Positions 1-9,600 of a stretch of 30,726 nt of DNA are shown piece by piece. The translations under genes were made by a program, and so were the position numbers. Each line of letters starts with the position of its first letter. Positions within the stretch are counted from its first letter, which is position 1. The stretch comes from Anaerolineales bacterium UBA3082. Lineage in GTDB: Bacteria; Chloroflexota; Anaerolineae; UBA7937. Location of the stretch: the NCBI GenBank assembly GCA_002366595.1, contig DFBK01000010.1, forward strand, positions 1 to 30,726, written 5' to 3'. The notes under the pieces are model-generated. The model was not told where the DNA came from and ran no database searches. It worked only from the letters and a program-made list of their open reading frames with translations.

Positions 1-15
1 GATGGAGGGGTGAGG

Positions 16-1389
16 ATGGGGGGAGTGATACTGATCATTGATGATGAGGAGACCTTAAGTTATTTTTTGAAGGAATCTTTGCGCCAGGAGGGGTATGAGG
101 TCCTCCTAGCCCGGACTGGTGGCGAAGGGCTGAAACTCCTAGATGAGAAGGAGGTTGATCTAGTCCTTCTGGACCTAAGATTGCCGGATATCGAAGGGTC
201 GGAAGTCCTGAAGGAGATAAAAGCCTCTGGCGGGGAGATGCCGGTGATGATGCTCACCGGGTATGGGACGATAGATAGCGCCGTGGAAGCGATGAAGTCG
301 GGGGCCTATGACTATATAGAGAAGCCTCCGGACTTGACCGCTCTCAAACTCATCGTAGCCCGGGCCTTAGAATCGTGGGCTCTGCGGCAGGAGATCCGAA
401 GGCTGCGTACTCAAGAGGAAGAGGAACTGACCTGGATAGTGGGGCAGAGCCCGGAGATGAAGAGCATCGCCCGGCTGGTGGAGAGGATAGCCCCCAGCAA
501 GGTTACGGTCCTGATCCAGGGGGAGAGTGGGACGGGCAAGGAGGTGGTTGCCCGAGCGATCCACCGCCAGAGCGGCCGAAGAGATAAGCGTTTCGTAGCC
601 ATCAACTGCGCGGCTATCCCCGAGGCGCTCTTGGAGAGCGAACTCTTCGGCTATGAAGCGGGAGCCTTCACCGACGCCAAGCGCCGGAAGAAGGGGATCT
701 TCGAGATGGCAGATGGGGGTACCCTCTTTTTAGACGAGATATCGGGTATGCGGTTGGAGATGCAAGCTAAACTGCTGCGGGTTCTGGAATGGGAGAACCT
801 GAGGCGTCTGGGGGGGACGAAGGATATCAAAGTGGATTTGCGGATAATCGCGGCCACCAATCGAGATATCAAAGGGCTCCTAGAAGAAGGGGGTTTTCGC
901 GAGGACCTTTTCTACCGCTTAAGCGTGGTGGTCATCGATGTCCCACCCCTGCGGGAGAGGGTGAAAGATATAGACCTTTTCGTGGCCGCCTTTGTGGCGG
1001 AGTTTTCCGAATCCATGGGGAAGGGCGTAAGAGGGGTCTCTGAGGAGGCTATGCGCCTCTTGCGAAGGTACGGCTGGCCGGGCAACGCCCGCGAGTTGAG
1101 AAATGTGATAGAGAGAGCGGTTATCCTCTGCGAGGGGGAGGAGATAGAGCCCAGACACCTGCCGGCGGAGATAGTGGAGAGGCAAAGGACCCCTCGCCTG
1201 GTTCCCAGCGTAGAAGTCTCCCTGGATGAGGAAGGGATAGACCTCAGGAGGACGGTGGCCGATTTTGAGAAGCGGATGATAGAGGAGGCTCTGCGGAAGA
1301 CTGGCGGAAATCAGAGCCAGGCCGCCAGGCTCCTGGGGATAAGCCGGGATGTTCTAAGATACTCCTTGCAGAAGTATGACCTGGGTTAA
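16..1389 (+). CDS. Sigma-54-dependent response regulator, NtrC family
   Basis: A phosphorylation-controlled enhancer-binding protein that would remodel sigma-54 RNA polymerase by ATP hydrolysis. Numbered from the GTG at 10, the receiver domain (about 1-125) has acidic pocket DDE, phospho-acceptor Asp55 in VLLDLRLPD and a Lys in EKPP. The AAA+ domain (about 142-370) has Walker A GESGTGKE (171-178) and Walker B GGTLFLDE (236-243). A Fis-type helix-turn-helix ends the protein (GGNQSQAARLLGISRDVLR). The loop contacting sigma-54 reads GAFTDA (218-223), not the usual GAFTGA. I prefer ATG 16, which lies 5 bases after GGAGGGG; GTG 10 is the alternative. A TGA at 11-13 could end an upstream gene, perhaps its kinase, but that lies outside the window. 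The obvious target is the sigma-54 promoter at 2836. Family assignment is certain; the target is inferred. Confidence 0.96.
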   Translation: MGGVILIIDDEETLSYFLKESLRQEGYEVLLARTGGEGLKLLDEKEVDLVLLDLRLPDIEGSEVLKEIKASGGEMPVMMLTGYGTIDSAVEAMKSGAYDYIEKPPDLTALKLIVARALESWALRQEIRRLRTQEEEELTWIVGQSPEMKSIARLVERIAPSKVTVLIQGESGTGKEVVARAIHRQSGRRDKRFVAINCAAIPEALLESELFGYEAGAFTDAKRRKKGIFEMADGGTLFLDEISGMRLEMQAKLLRVLEWENLRRLGGTKDIKVDLRIIAATNRDIKGLLEEGGFREDLFYRLSVVVIDVPPLRERVKDIDLFVAAFVAEFSESMGKGVRGVSEEAMRLLRRYGWPGNARELRNVIERAVILCEGEEIEPRHLPAEIVERQRTPRLVPSVEVSLDEEGIDLRRTVADFEKRMIEEALRKTGGNQSQAARLLGISRDVLRYSLQKYDLG

Positions 1390-1424
1390 GGCACCTCCTA
1401 CGGGTGTTGGTAGAAGTAAATAAG

Positions 1425-1441
1425 GCGGGTTCAAAACCTGC
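1425..1441. repeat. Short REP-like hairpin
   Basis: GCGGGTT and AACCTGC flank a 3-base spacer, with one G-U pair in the stem. The arms resemble those of the larger palindrome at 2423-2454, on the other side of the lipoprotein gene. It may be a decayed copy of the same repeat family; there is no T-run that would make it a clear terminator. Confidence 0.4.
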
Positions 1442-1488
1442 TCTTGTAGTGCTCGGCCATTGGCCTGGCATTGTTGGGGATGTGAGAA

Positions 1489-2409
1489 ATGCGATGTGCA
1501 GCGGTAAGCATGACCTTGCTTCTGGCCGTGGTTCTTACCTTGGGCGCTTGTGCAGGCGGAGGTCTTTTCGCCCCCACGCATATAGCCGGTTACCGGTTGG
1601 ACACGGAGTTACCCCAGGGGTTGCCAGATCAGGCCCCCATTTACCGCGTCGTCGAGGCCCCAACGCCGGCGGCCGAATGGGCACGGCATCTGGCCGCAAC
1701 CTTGGGTTTTGAGGGCGAGCCCGTTGCCTACAGCGAAGCCGCGGCCCAACCGGAGTGGACGTGGGCGGGACAGCCGTACAGCGGTGAATCATTAACAGTA
1801 TACGGGAACATCGCTTTTGGGTGTTCCTCGCCCCCGGATGGGCATACCGGTGCTGGCACCCTGGAGACGGCAGAGGAAGCAGTGGCGGCGGCACGGGCCT
1901 GGCTGACAGCGCGGGACCTTCTGCCGGCCGACTGTGCTGACGATGCTCGGGCCTGGCCGTATCAGACCGGGCCTGCCGAGTCCAGACTCACACGATACGG
2001 TTGGGAAGTTTGCTTCCGCCGCCGTCTGGATAGCCTGCCTGTGGGGAGCCGCTGTGTCTGGAGAGGCGGCGTCTCCGTGGATCTTGATCCCCAGGGGCGC
2101 GTCATCGGCCTACGTTATAAACGTCGTGAAGTTGAGAGGGATTCGCTGGTGCCTATTAAGACAGTGGAGGAAGCATGGCAAGAATTGCAGACCAGAGGCC
2201 CTGCCTTCTTCGACACCGAGGGTCCAACGTTTCCTGAGTATGGCATTTTCACCATCACTGAGGTTGCACTGGGGTATTACGAGGGACCTGTAGGGACGAT
2301 GGAGGTACAGAAGCAGTTCAAGCCTCACTATATCTTCACAGGCAGGGCAGAGATACCCAATGAAGGTGGCGAAATGAGAATGGCCGCCTATGTGCCCGCT
2401 TGGAAATAA
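1489..2409 (+). CDS. Putative lipoprotein of unknown function
   Basis: A 306-aa protein with a signal sequence ending in the lipobox-like LGAC near residues 18-21, so it is probably lipidated and held at the outer face of the membrane. I do not recognise the mature part. It has a region with several aromatic residues, three or four cysteines spread through the middle, and a mixed alpha/beta look, including a segment resembling a secondary-structure strand pair (GGVSVDLDPQGRVIGLRY). ATG 1489 is the longest start; ATG 1510 gives a shorter, equally good signal peptide. Codon choice (many GCC, GGC, CGC) looks different from the AGG/GAG-rich neighbours, and REP-like palindromes lie on both sides. 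It separates the sigma-54 activator from the sigma-54 promoter, so it may be a later arrival. No function is proposed. Confidence 0.75.
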   Translation: MRCAAVSMTLLLAVVLTLGACAGGGLFAPTHIAGYRLDTELPQGLPDQAPIYRVVEAPTPAAEWARHLAATLGFEGEPVAYSEAAAQPEWTWAGQPYSGESLTVYGNIAFGCSSPPDGHTGAGTLETAEEAVAAARAWLTARDLLPADCADDARAWPYQTGPAESRLTRYGWEVCFRRRLDSLPVGSRCVWRGGVSVDLDPQGRVIGLRYKRREVERDSLVPIKTVEEAWQELQTRGPAFFDTEGPTFPEYGIFTITEVALGYYEGPVGTMEVQKQFKPHYIFTGRAEIPNEGGEMRMAAYVPAWK

Positions 2410-2422
2410 ATCGGCAAGTAAT

Positions 2423-2454
2423 CAGCAGGGCAGGTTTCCAAACCTGCCCTGCTG
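2423..2454. repeat. Perfect 32-bp palindrome, REP-like
   Basis: The arms CAGCAGGGCAGGTTT and AAACCTGCCCTGCTG are exact reverse complements around a central CC, starting 13 bases after the lipoprotein stop codon. It could stop transcription, but no T-run follows. A second module lies directly downstream (GTCGG 2478-2482 facing CCGAC 2493-2497 around an AT-containing core) and a third hairpin lies at 2527-2547. Three different palindromes side by side suggest a REP-type intergenic repeat cluster. I see no gene between 2410 and 2880. Confidence 0.75.
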
Positions 2455-2526
2455 CCTCTCTAGCGCTACCCCTATTTGTCGGATATCGAAACCCGACCTA
2501 CAAAACCGAGAGCACGCATTGATGAA

Positions 2527-2547
2527 CGTCGCAGGTAAACTGCGACG
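2527..2547. repeat. Hairpin of the REP-like cluster
   Basis: CGTCGCAG and CTGCGACG form a perfect 8-bp stem around the loop GTAAA. It is the third palindromic module in the intergenic stretch following the lipoprotein gene. No T-run follows, so a repeat element is more likely than a terminator. Confidence 0.65.
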
Positions 2548-2774
2548 CTACATGATGGTGCCGGTTTGAAATCCTCACCAGCGGTCAAGAGATTTGTGTA
2601 AAATTCCCCATTAGGTAAAAACCCCCAAACTATCCCTGCAGTTTTCAGCCTCTTGCGCCTGGTGATGGTCCCCCCGCTTGCTGCTTTCAACTTTAACGAG
2701 TTCGGCAGCGCTTCTCTACGTTAGACCTTAGCCCTATTCGCGTTTAATCCACAATATGTTGTGTAACCTCCTAG

Positions 2775-2802
2775 CCGCTGCGCTCTCCATGAGAGCCAGC
2801 GG
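2775..2802. promoter_or_regulatory. Stable hairpin upstream of the sigma-54 promoter
   Basis: CCGCTG and GCTCTC pair with GAGAGC and CAGCGG around a CAT loop, with a single bulged C at 2781. It starts about 60 bp upstream of the -24 element. It may be the end of upstream transcription, or an activator-binding site very near the promoter. Sigma-54 activators usually bind dyads about 100-200 bp upstream, so this one would be unusually close. A weaker dyad, CACAA-4-TTGTG, lies at 2750-2763. Confidence 0.5.
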
Positions 2803-2835
2803 TTACTTCGTCCTTTCGTAAATGCGTCTAAAACC

Positions 2836-2851
2836 TGGCACGGTTCTTGCA
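2836..2851 (+). promoter_or_regulatory. Sigma-54 promoter, consensus match
   Basis: The sequence TGGCACGGTTCTTGCA matches every fixed position of the sigma-54 consensus TGGCACG-N4-TTGCA. The GG is at 2837-2838 (-24) and the GC at 2849-2850 (-12), with correct spacing. This predicts a transcript start near 2862, 19 bases before the receiver-gene ATG at 2881. The NtrC-type regulator at 16-1389 on the same strand is the natural candidate activator. Such a full match by chance immediately in front of an operon is unlikely. Confidence 0.9.
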
Positions 2852-2880
2852 AGAATATATAGGTGGAAGGAACAGTAGGC

Positions 2881-3300
2881 ATGAATAAGGGGCCTCGAAG
2901 GATGAACCCTAAGCCGATACGGATATTAGTCGCTGATGACGAGAGGACCCTTTCCTTTTTCTTGCAGAAGAGCCTGGAGGCGGATGACGCTTCCTACTGC
3001 GTAGAGACGAGTCATTCTGGGGCGGAGGCTCTGGTGAAGATAGTTCGGACCCCCTTCGATCTGGTCATCGCCGACTTGAGGATGCCGGGACTGGATGGCC
3101 TCCGACTGGTGAAGCATGCCCGGGACCTCAATTCTGCGACCCAGGCTATTCTCATGACCGCCTACGGCTCCGACGGGGCCGAGGCAGCAGCCAAGGAGAT
3201 GGGTGTGGAATATATCACCAAGCCTTTCGCTATGGAGGATATGAAGAGACTGGTCCGCAAGGCTATGCGGGCCCAAGGAAAGGAGAGAGAAAGATGTTGA
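2881..3300 (+). CDS. Stand-alone response-regulator receiver domain
   Basis: A 139-aa CheY-like protein with no output domain. It has the acidic pair in VADDER, the phospho-acceptor Asp in LVIADLRMPGLDG, the Thr in LMTAYG and the Lys in ITKPF, so it should be phosphorylatable. Its start (DDERTLSFFLQKSL) closely resembles the receiver of the sigma-54 activator (DDEETLSYFLKESL), which suggests both take phosphate from the same or a related kinase. I chose ATG 2881. The GTG at 2863 would sit on the predicted transcript start and leave no ribosome-binding site; AAGGA lies at a suitable distance before 2881. It is the first gene of the sigma-54 operon, and its stop overlaps the next start. It probably signals to a protein of the operon by contact. 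Confidence 0.9.
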   Translation: MNKGPRRMNPKPIRILVADDERTLSFFLQKSLEADDASYCVETSHSGAEALVKIVRTPFDLVIADLRMPGLDGLRLVKHARDLNSATQAILMTAYGSDGAEAAAKEMGVEYITKPFAMEDMKRLVRKAMRAQGKERERC

Positions 3301-3611
3301 GCCTTGCAGAGATCAAACTAGCCATGACCGTGACCCTCTTCCTCATCGGTGTGGTATCCAGTATCTCCGGCCTCTGGATCGTCATGGCTAAAGAGTACCA
3401 TACCGCCATGCGCCAACTCTCTAACCAATCGATCAGGATCAGTGGCCGAGCCGTGACTCAGGACGCTGTGGCTCCGGTCATCGACTCCGCTGCCCGGCTG
3501 GTGGAAGCGATAAGTCAACTGATCCGCACGGCGGCCGGCATCGGAGCCTTCCTCTGCGTAGCGGGGGTCGGGATCTGCGTCGTTGCCTTCTGGATGACAA
3601 CTAGGCTGTGA
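3294..3611 (+). CDS. Small two-helix membrane protein
   Basis: A 105-aa protein with two hydrophobic segments, about residues 6-32 (LAMTVTLFLIGVVSSISGLW) and 80-101 (IGAFLCVAGVGICVVAFWM). Between them is a soluble, probably amphipathic helical loop of about 50 residues. I recognise no family. Its ATG overlaps the end of the receiver gene by 7 bases, indicating translational coupling, and the STAND ATPase follows after 9 bases. The position between a receiver and a STAND ATPase suggests a membrane partner or anchor, or a holin-like effector, for one of them. That is inference from context only. Confidence 0.8.
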   Translation: MLSLAEIKLAMTVTLFLIGVVSSISGLWIVMAKEYHTAMRQLSNQSIRISGRAVTQDAVAPVIDSAARLVEAISQLIRTAAGIGAFLCVAGVGICVVAFWMTTRL

Positions 3612-3620
3612 GGTGGCCAA

Positions 3621-6600
3621 GTGGCCGAATATAAACGAGACGGCGAGCCGAGAGAGGCAACAGCCGTCGAAGAGGTTGCCCCTATCTTGAGGCGGTACCG
3701 AAAGGCCGTCCAAGACAAATGGGGGGAGGTGAGGGAAGGGTACGTCCCTCTCCGACTAGTGGAGGTGACTCCCGAGGGGGAGGTCATCGCTTCTAGGGGG
3801 ACGGAGGCGCTGGAGGCCAGCGAGAGATCGGTTATCCTAGGAGCACCAGGCTCCGGGAAGAGCACTCTTCTTGCCTACTTGGCCTACGAGTATGCTCGCC
3901 AGGGCGAGACCCCCTTCTTCTTGGACCTCTCACTCTTGGCTCCGGGTGAGAGGTTGAGAGGGATGGTGTCCAGGGCTCTAACCGACTACGGTTTGGAGGC
4001 TTCTTCCTCCATCGTGGACTATCTCTTGGAAGAACCGTGCCTTCTCTTCTTGGATAACCTAGATCGGGTCACCAATAACTATTGTTTGGAGGAACTGGAG
4101 CGACTACTGAGTGCGGCGAAGGGTTTCATCCTCGCCTGTCGGGAGGAGGATTACCCCGCCTATGCCCGTTGGCTGGAGAAGGTGAAGAGGCTGAAGATCC
4201 AACGCTTCTCCGATGAGGATATCCGCCGCTACCTCTTCCTGCAGTTGCCCGAGAACATGATCCTAGAGGTGGAGAAGAGGCTCCGCGCACAGCCGGAACT
4301 TTGGGATCTAGTTCATACCCCCCTCTTCCTGCGTGGTTTGCGGGAACTCCTAGCCGATCCGGGAGCCGAGGGGGATTGGTGGAACGCCACCTCTATCATC
4401 GAGAGAGCCGTCTGCGCTCTTCTGGTCAAATATAAGGGAGAGGAAGTCAAGGAGATAGAGGAAACCCTCTCTCGGGGAGCCATGAAGGCTCTCCAATCGG
4501 GAGAGTCCAAGGTGGATAGAGAAGCCCTTGAGGGTGGCTCTAGTGGGCAGCCGATGGTGGCCAGACTTATGGTTAGCGGTCTCTTGGTGCGTACCCCTGA
4601 CCGCGAAGGGGTGCAGTTTCTCCACCCCTTGGTGCAGGAGTATTTTGCTGCCCGGGCCTTGGCTTCCCAGAGGGATCCCGAGGGAGAGGATGCTTGGAAA
4701 GGGGATACCCCAGAGTGGGAGGGAGCCATTGTCCAGGCTTATAATTTCGCTCCCGATCGCCTCGACTATCTGCGCTGTCTTCTTCCCCACGGCAACGGCT
4801 CCTCTTTAGCGGCTCTCTGTCTAGCCCGTAACGAGAGCCCAGACGGCTCCCTCTCGCTCCTCAAATCTCTCCTCCCAGAAGTAGATGAAGGGACCTCTTA
4901 TCAGTTGGGCTTGGCCTTCAAGAAGGTGGGGCGGTACACCGATGCTTCCTTCTGCCTGGAACGGGCCCTTGACGGGTCATTTGATCTATTGGGGTTCGCC
5001 GAGAAGTACGGCCCCAAGGAGCGTACTAAGCCAGAGCAGACGATCCTCAAGCGGAATAAAGGGGTGGTCTACCGGGAGATGCAGCAACTGGACCAGGCGG
5101 TCCAGGAGTTAGAGGAGGCTCTAGAAGCCGCCGGAGCCACCTATGTGGACACCTATCATGAGTTGGGGTTAGCCTACGAGGGGCAGGCCAGGTACGAGGA
5201 GGCACTTTGTGCCTTCCGCCAGGCCATAGCCCTTGAGCCCGAGGTGGCTATCTACCATTACGCCGCGGGAAGAGTCTTGAGCCATCTAGGGCGATACGAG
5301 GAGGCCCAAGAGAGGCTGGAGCAGGCCAGGTTCCTCGATGATAGGCATGCCCCCACCCTCTATGAGTTAGGCTTGGTTTACGAGAAGCAGGGCTGGATGG
5401 ATGAGGCGTTGGCGGCCTACGAGGAAGGAGCCGGGCTCGATCCCCAGGAGGGGACCTATCTTTGTGGGAAAGGGAGGATCCTCTTTCTCCAGGGGAGGAA
5501 GGAAGCGGCGCTGGAGAGTCTGAGAGAGGCTTTGGCTATCTCTCCCCAAAGGGCCGATTGGCATCACCAGTTGGGGAGTATGTTGGAGAGTCTGGGGCGG
5601 TGGGAAGAGGCGGCCGATGAGTACCACCAGGCGACTCGACTCGATCCGCAAGCAGAATACTATCACTCTTTGGGGTCCCTGGCTACTCGTCTGGGGCGAG
5701 GGGATGAGGCTCTCTCTTACCTTAGGAAGGCGACTGAACTCCTTCCCCAGGAAGCGAAGTGGTATGGCGAGTTGGCGGAACTCCTCTCCCGCCGAGGTGA
5801 CTACGAGGAGGCTCTTGCGGAGTGTCAAAAAGCCCAAGAGTTGGCCCCCCAGGAACCCAACTATCTGGAGATGGGAGCCCGCATCCATCGGCGAGGAAAG
5901 CGGTATGAGCAGGCGGCAAGGGAGATAGAGAAGGCTTTGGCTATAGCACCAGATCGAGCCTCGGTGCACCATGAGTGGGGCCGTATCTACGAGGAGCAAA
6001 AAAGGTACGAGAAAGCCCTAGAGGAGTATACCAAGGCTCGGAACCTTGCCCCCCAGGAGGTTGAATACCTCTCCTCGCTGGGTGCTACCTATCACAGCCT
6101 GGGCGAAGAGGAACGAAGTGCCAAGGAGTTGCAAGAGGCGACTCAACTGAACTCTCATTCCCATCTGGCTCATAATCGGCTAGGGGCCGCTTATGAGAGC
6201 CTGGGAGAGAAGGAGAAAGCCCTGGCCGCTTACAGAAAGGCGATAGATCTCGCGCCCCGCGAAGCCACCTATCGGCTCCATGCCGGGAGGTTGTTCCTCC
6301 ACTTCGGTCGGCTGCAAGAGGCGGAGCAGGAATTGAAGGAGGCTATCCGCCTCGCGCCCCGGCAGGCGGAGGCTCATGGCCAGTTGGCCAGGGTGCTTGA
6401 AGAGCAAGACAGGTATGAGGAGGCGATAGGGGAGTACCGAAGAGCAATTCGCCTTGCTCCCCAGGAGGCGGATTATCGCCGCCGACTGGCTGTAGTGGCC
6501 CAAAGGTTAGGGCGGCTCAACGAGGCCAAAAGCGAGATCTTAAGGGCCACAGAACTCGACCCTTCGGATGCTACCCTCTACGCCCGGCTGGGAGCCCTGG

Positions 6601-9600
6601 CCGAGAGCGATGAGCGGTATGACGAGGCGTTAAGTGAGTACCGTCGAGCCTTGGATCTCGCTCCCCAGGAGTTGGGGTTGCGAGTGAGGGCTGCGGCTGT
6701 CTACCGGAGGTTGGGAGAGTATGAGCGAGCCTTGGAGGAACTGGATGACCTTTTGGCCCAGGGTTATGACTCCGGTGAACTGCACGCCGAGAGGGGCCAG
6801 ATCTACGAACTCCAAGGGGGGCTGGAAGAAGCGGGGCAGGAATACGAGACTGCCATCCGCTTGGAGCCGGAGGTTCCTGGCTATCATCGCCTTAAAGGTG
6901 TCCTCCTCTACCGCCAGGGGGAGATAGAAGAAGCCCAACGGGAGTTAGAGAAAGCGTTGGACTCCGATGCTGTAGCCTATCATCAACTAGGGGTCATATG
7001 TGAGACGAGAGGAGATATAGAGGAGGCGGTTCGCCTCTACCGCCAGGCGGTAGCCCTCTCCCCGGAGAATGCGACTTTCCACTCCAGCCTAGGCTTGGTT
7101 TTGCGAAATCAGAACGATCTGGCCGGTGCCAGAGCCGTCTTGGAGAGGGCCGTGGCTTTGGCTCCCCAGGAGGCGGAGTTGCACTACCAGTTGGGGAGCC
7201 TCTACAAAGAGCAGGAGGAGAAGGAGAAAGCGTTGTCCGAGTATAGAGAGGCTGTGGAGTTGGCTCCCTATGAGTCTCGGTACTATCAATGGTTGGGACG
7301 GGCGCTCTGGGAGGCAGGTCGCCAGGATGAGGCTATCGCCGCCTTAGAAGAGGCGGTCAGCGTGGCCCCGGATGACCCCTCGCTACGCGGGGAGTTGGCA
7401 CATCTCTTCGAAGCGCGAGGTTGGGATGAGGAAGCCTTGGAACAGCATGAGCGAGTGGCCGAGGCCGAGCCAGAACATTATAGCCGCCTGGGGCAGATTT
7501 TGAGCCGACTGGGCAAGAGAGATCGAGCCTTGGTTTCCTTGGAAAAGGCGGTGGCTCTGAGCCCTGATGATCCAAAGGCTCATCTTAACCTAGCTAAGAT
7601 CCTAGAACTAGAAGGGAGGAGCCAAGAGGCTCTGGAGGAGGTGGAGAAGGCGGTGAGTTTGGCCCCTCAGGATCCCCACTGTCACCGCCAGCGGGGGCTC
7701 CTCCTTCTAGGGATGGAGAGGTACGAGGAGGCTAAAGAGGCGTTAGAGAGAGCGACAACCCTCGACCCCCAGGATGCCCAGGCTCACCACACTTTGGGGA
7801 GCCTATATCAGCGACAAGGCCGCTTGGAGGAGGCGTTGACTCCCTACCAGAAGGCGGCCACCTTGGATCCCAAGCGGTCTGCCTACTACCTTTCCTTGGC
7901 TACTCTCCTCCGGGAGTTGGGGCGGGAGGATGAGGCCCTTGCTACTCTGAAGAAGGCGGTTTCTCTCGACCCCCCAGAAGCGGAGGCCCACTATCAATTG
8001 GGGGAGATCTATGAAGGACAGAAGCGGTATCAAGAGGCAATGGCTCACTATGAAAAGGCGGCTGCCCTGAAGCCGGACCAAGCAACCTACCACCGTTCCC
8101 TGGCTGGCGTTCTCGTTCCTTTGAGCCGCTGGGATGAGGCCCTGACGGCTCTCCGGAAGGCGACCGCGCTCGACCCTGGGGAGGCTGAAGGCTGGTACCT
8201 ATTGGGAATGGCGCAGGAGGGGAAGGGGTGCTATGAGGAGGCCGTGGCGGCCTATCAGAGGGCGGCGACCATCGCTCCCCAAAAGTCGATATATCAACGG
8301 AGCCTAGGAAAGGCACTTATGGAGGCGGGGCGTCCCGATGAGGCCTCTTCCGCTTTAGAGCAGGCTTTGGCCCTCGACCCCGAGGATCTCGATCTCTCCT
8401 TCTACTTGGGACAGGTATACGAGGCCGGTGGAAGGCTCGAAGATGCCTACTCGAAATATGAGGAAGTGGCGGGAGTGACCCACAGCCCTGAACATTGGTT
8501 CCAGGCGGGAGCCGTAGCCCGGAAGTTAGGTTGGTACGCTAAATCCGCCTTCGCCTTCCAGGAAGCGTTGGCTCTCCGGCCTGATTTCGCGGCTGCTCAT
8601 GGTGAGTTGGGAATCGTCTATGCCCTGAAAGGGGAGCAGGCTAACGCGGTAAAAGAGTGCCAGAAGGCGTTGGAGTTGCAGCCTCGGAGCGCCGCTCACC
8701 GTCGCCGTCTGGGGGTTGCCTATCGGGAGATAGGGAGAGATGAAGAGGCTTTGCGAGAACTCCAGACCGCTCAGGCCCTGGCCTCTCAGGAGGCGAGTAC
8801 CCAATATGAGCTAGGACAGACCTATGAGAAGATGGGCCAATGGGACAGGGCTCTGGCAGCCTTCGAGGAGGCCACAGAATTGGCTCCTCGGGAGGGCCTC
8901 TATCTTTACGCGCTAGGCGTGGCTCATAAGAAGATGCAAAACTACCCTCAAGCCATATCCGCTTTGGAGAGGGCGGTGGAGATGGCCCCCCTGGTGGCGG
9001 AATGGCGGGACGCATTGGGCGAACTCTACGAGATCGATGGAAGGTTCCAATCGGCTCTAGATCACTATCTCAAGGCTGTGGACTTGGCCCCCCAGATGGC
9101 GGAATACCATCACCATGCTGCCTCAGCCTACCGTCAGATGAGGCGGTACGATAAGGTCTTGGAGCACCTGGAGAAGGCTATCCAGTTACAGCCCAGGAAC
9201 AGCCGCTTATATGCCGAAGTGGGCGACGCCTATGAGCGCCAAAAACGGTATGAGGAGGCAGAAGAAGCCTACCGGCGGGTTCTGGAACTGGACCCTCAGG
9301 AACCTATGCACTGGATAAACCTGGGAGCGATTCAGGAGAAGCGGGGTCACAGGCGGGAAGCGATCGCCAGTTTCCAGGAGGCTCTGAGATTAGGCGGGGC
9401 CTATGCCCCGGCCTACGAGCACCTGGGGCGGCTCCAGGAGAACTCTGGTAGGTTTACCGAGGCGCTGGAGAACTATAAGCGGGCTACGGAGGTCATGCCC
9501 CAGAACGCCAACTACCGGTATCGGGTGGGCGTGATTCGAGGAAAACTGGGGCAGTATCACGAAGCGATAGAGGAACTTAGGAAGGCGGTGGAACTCTCGC

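Noticed and set aside
2423..2454. Rho-independent terminator of the lipoprotein gene
   Set aside because: The stem is strong but is followed by GC-rich sequence without a T-run; a REP-like repeat fits better, though some termination is possible.
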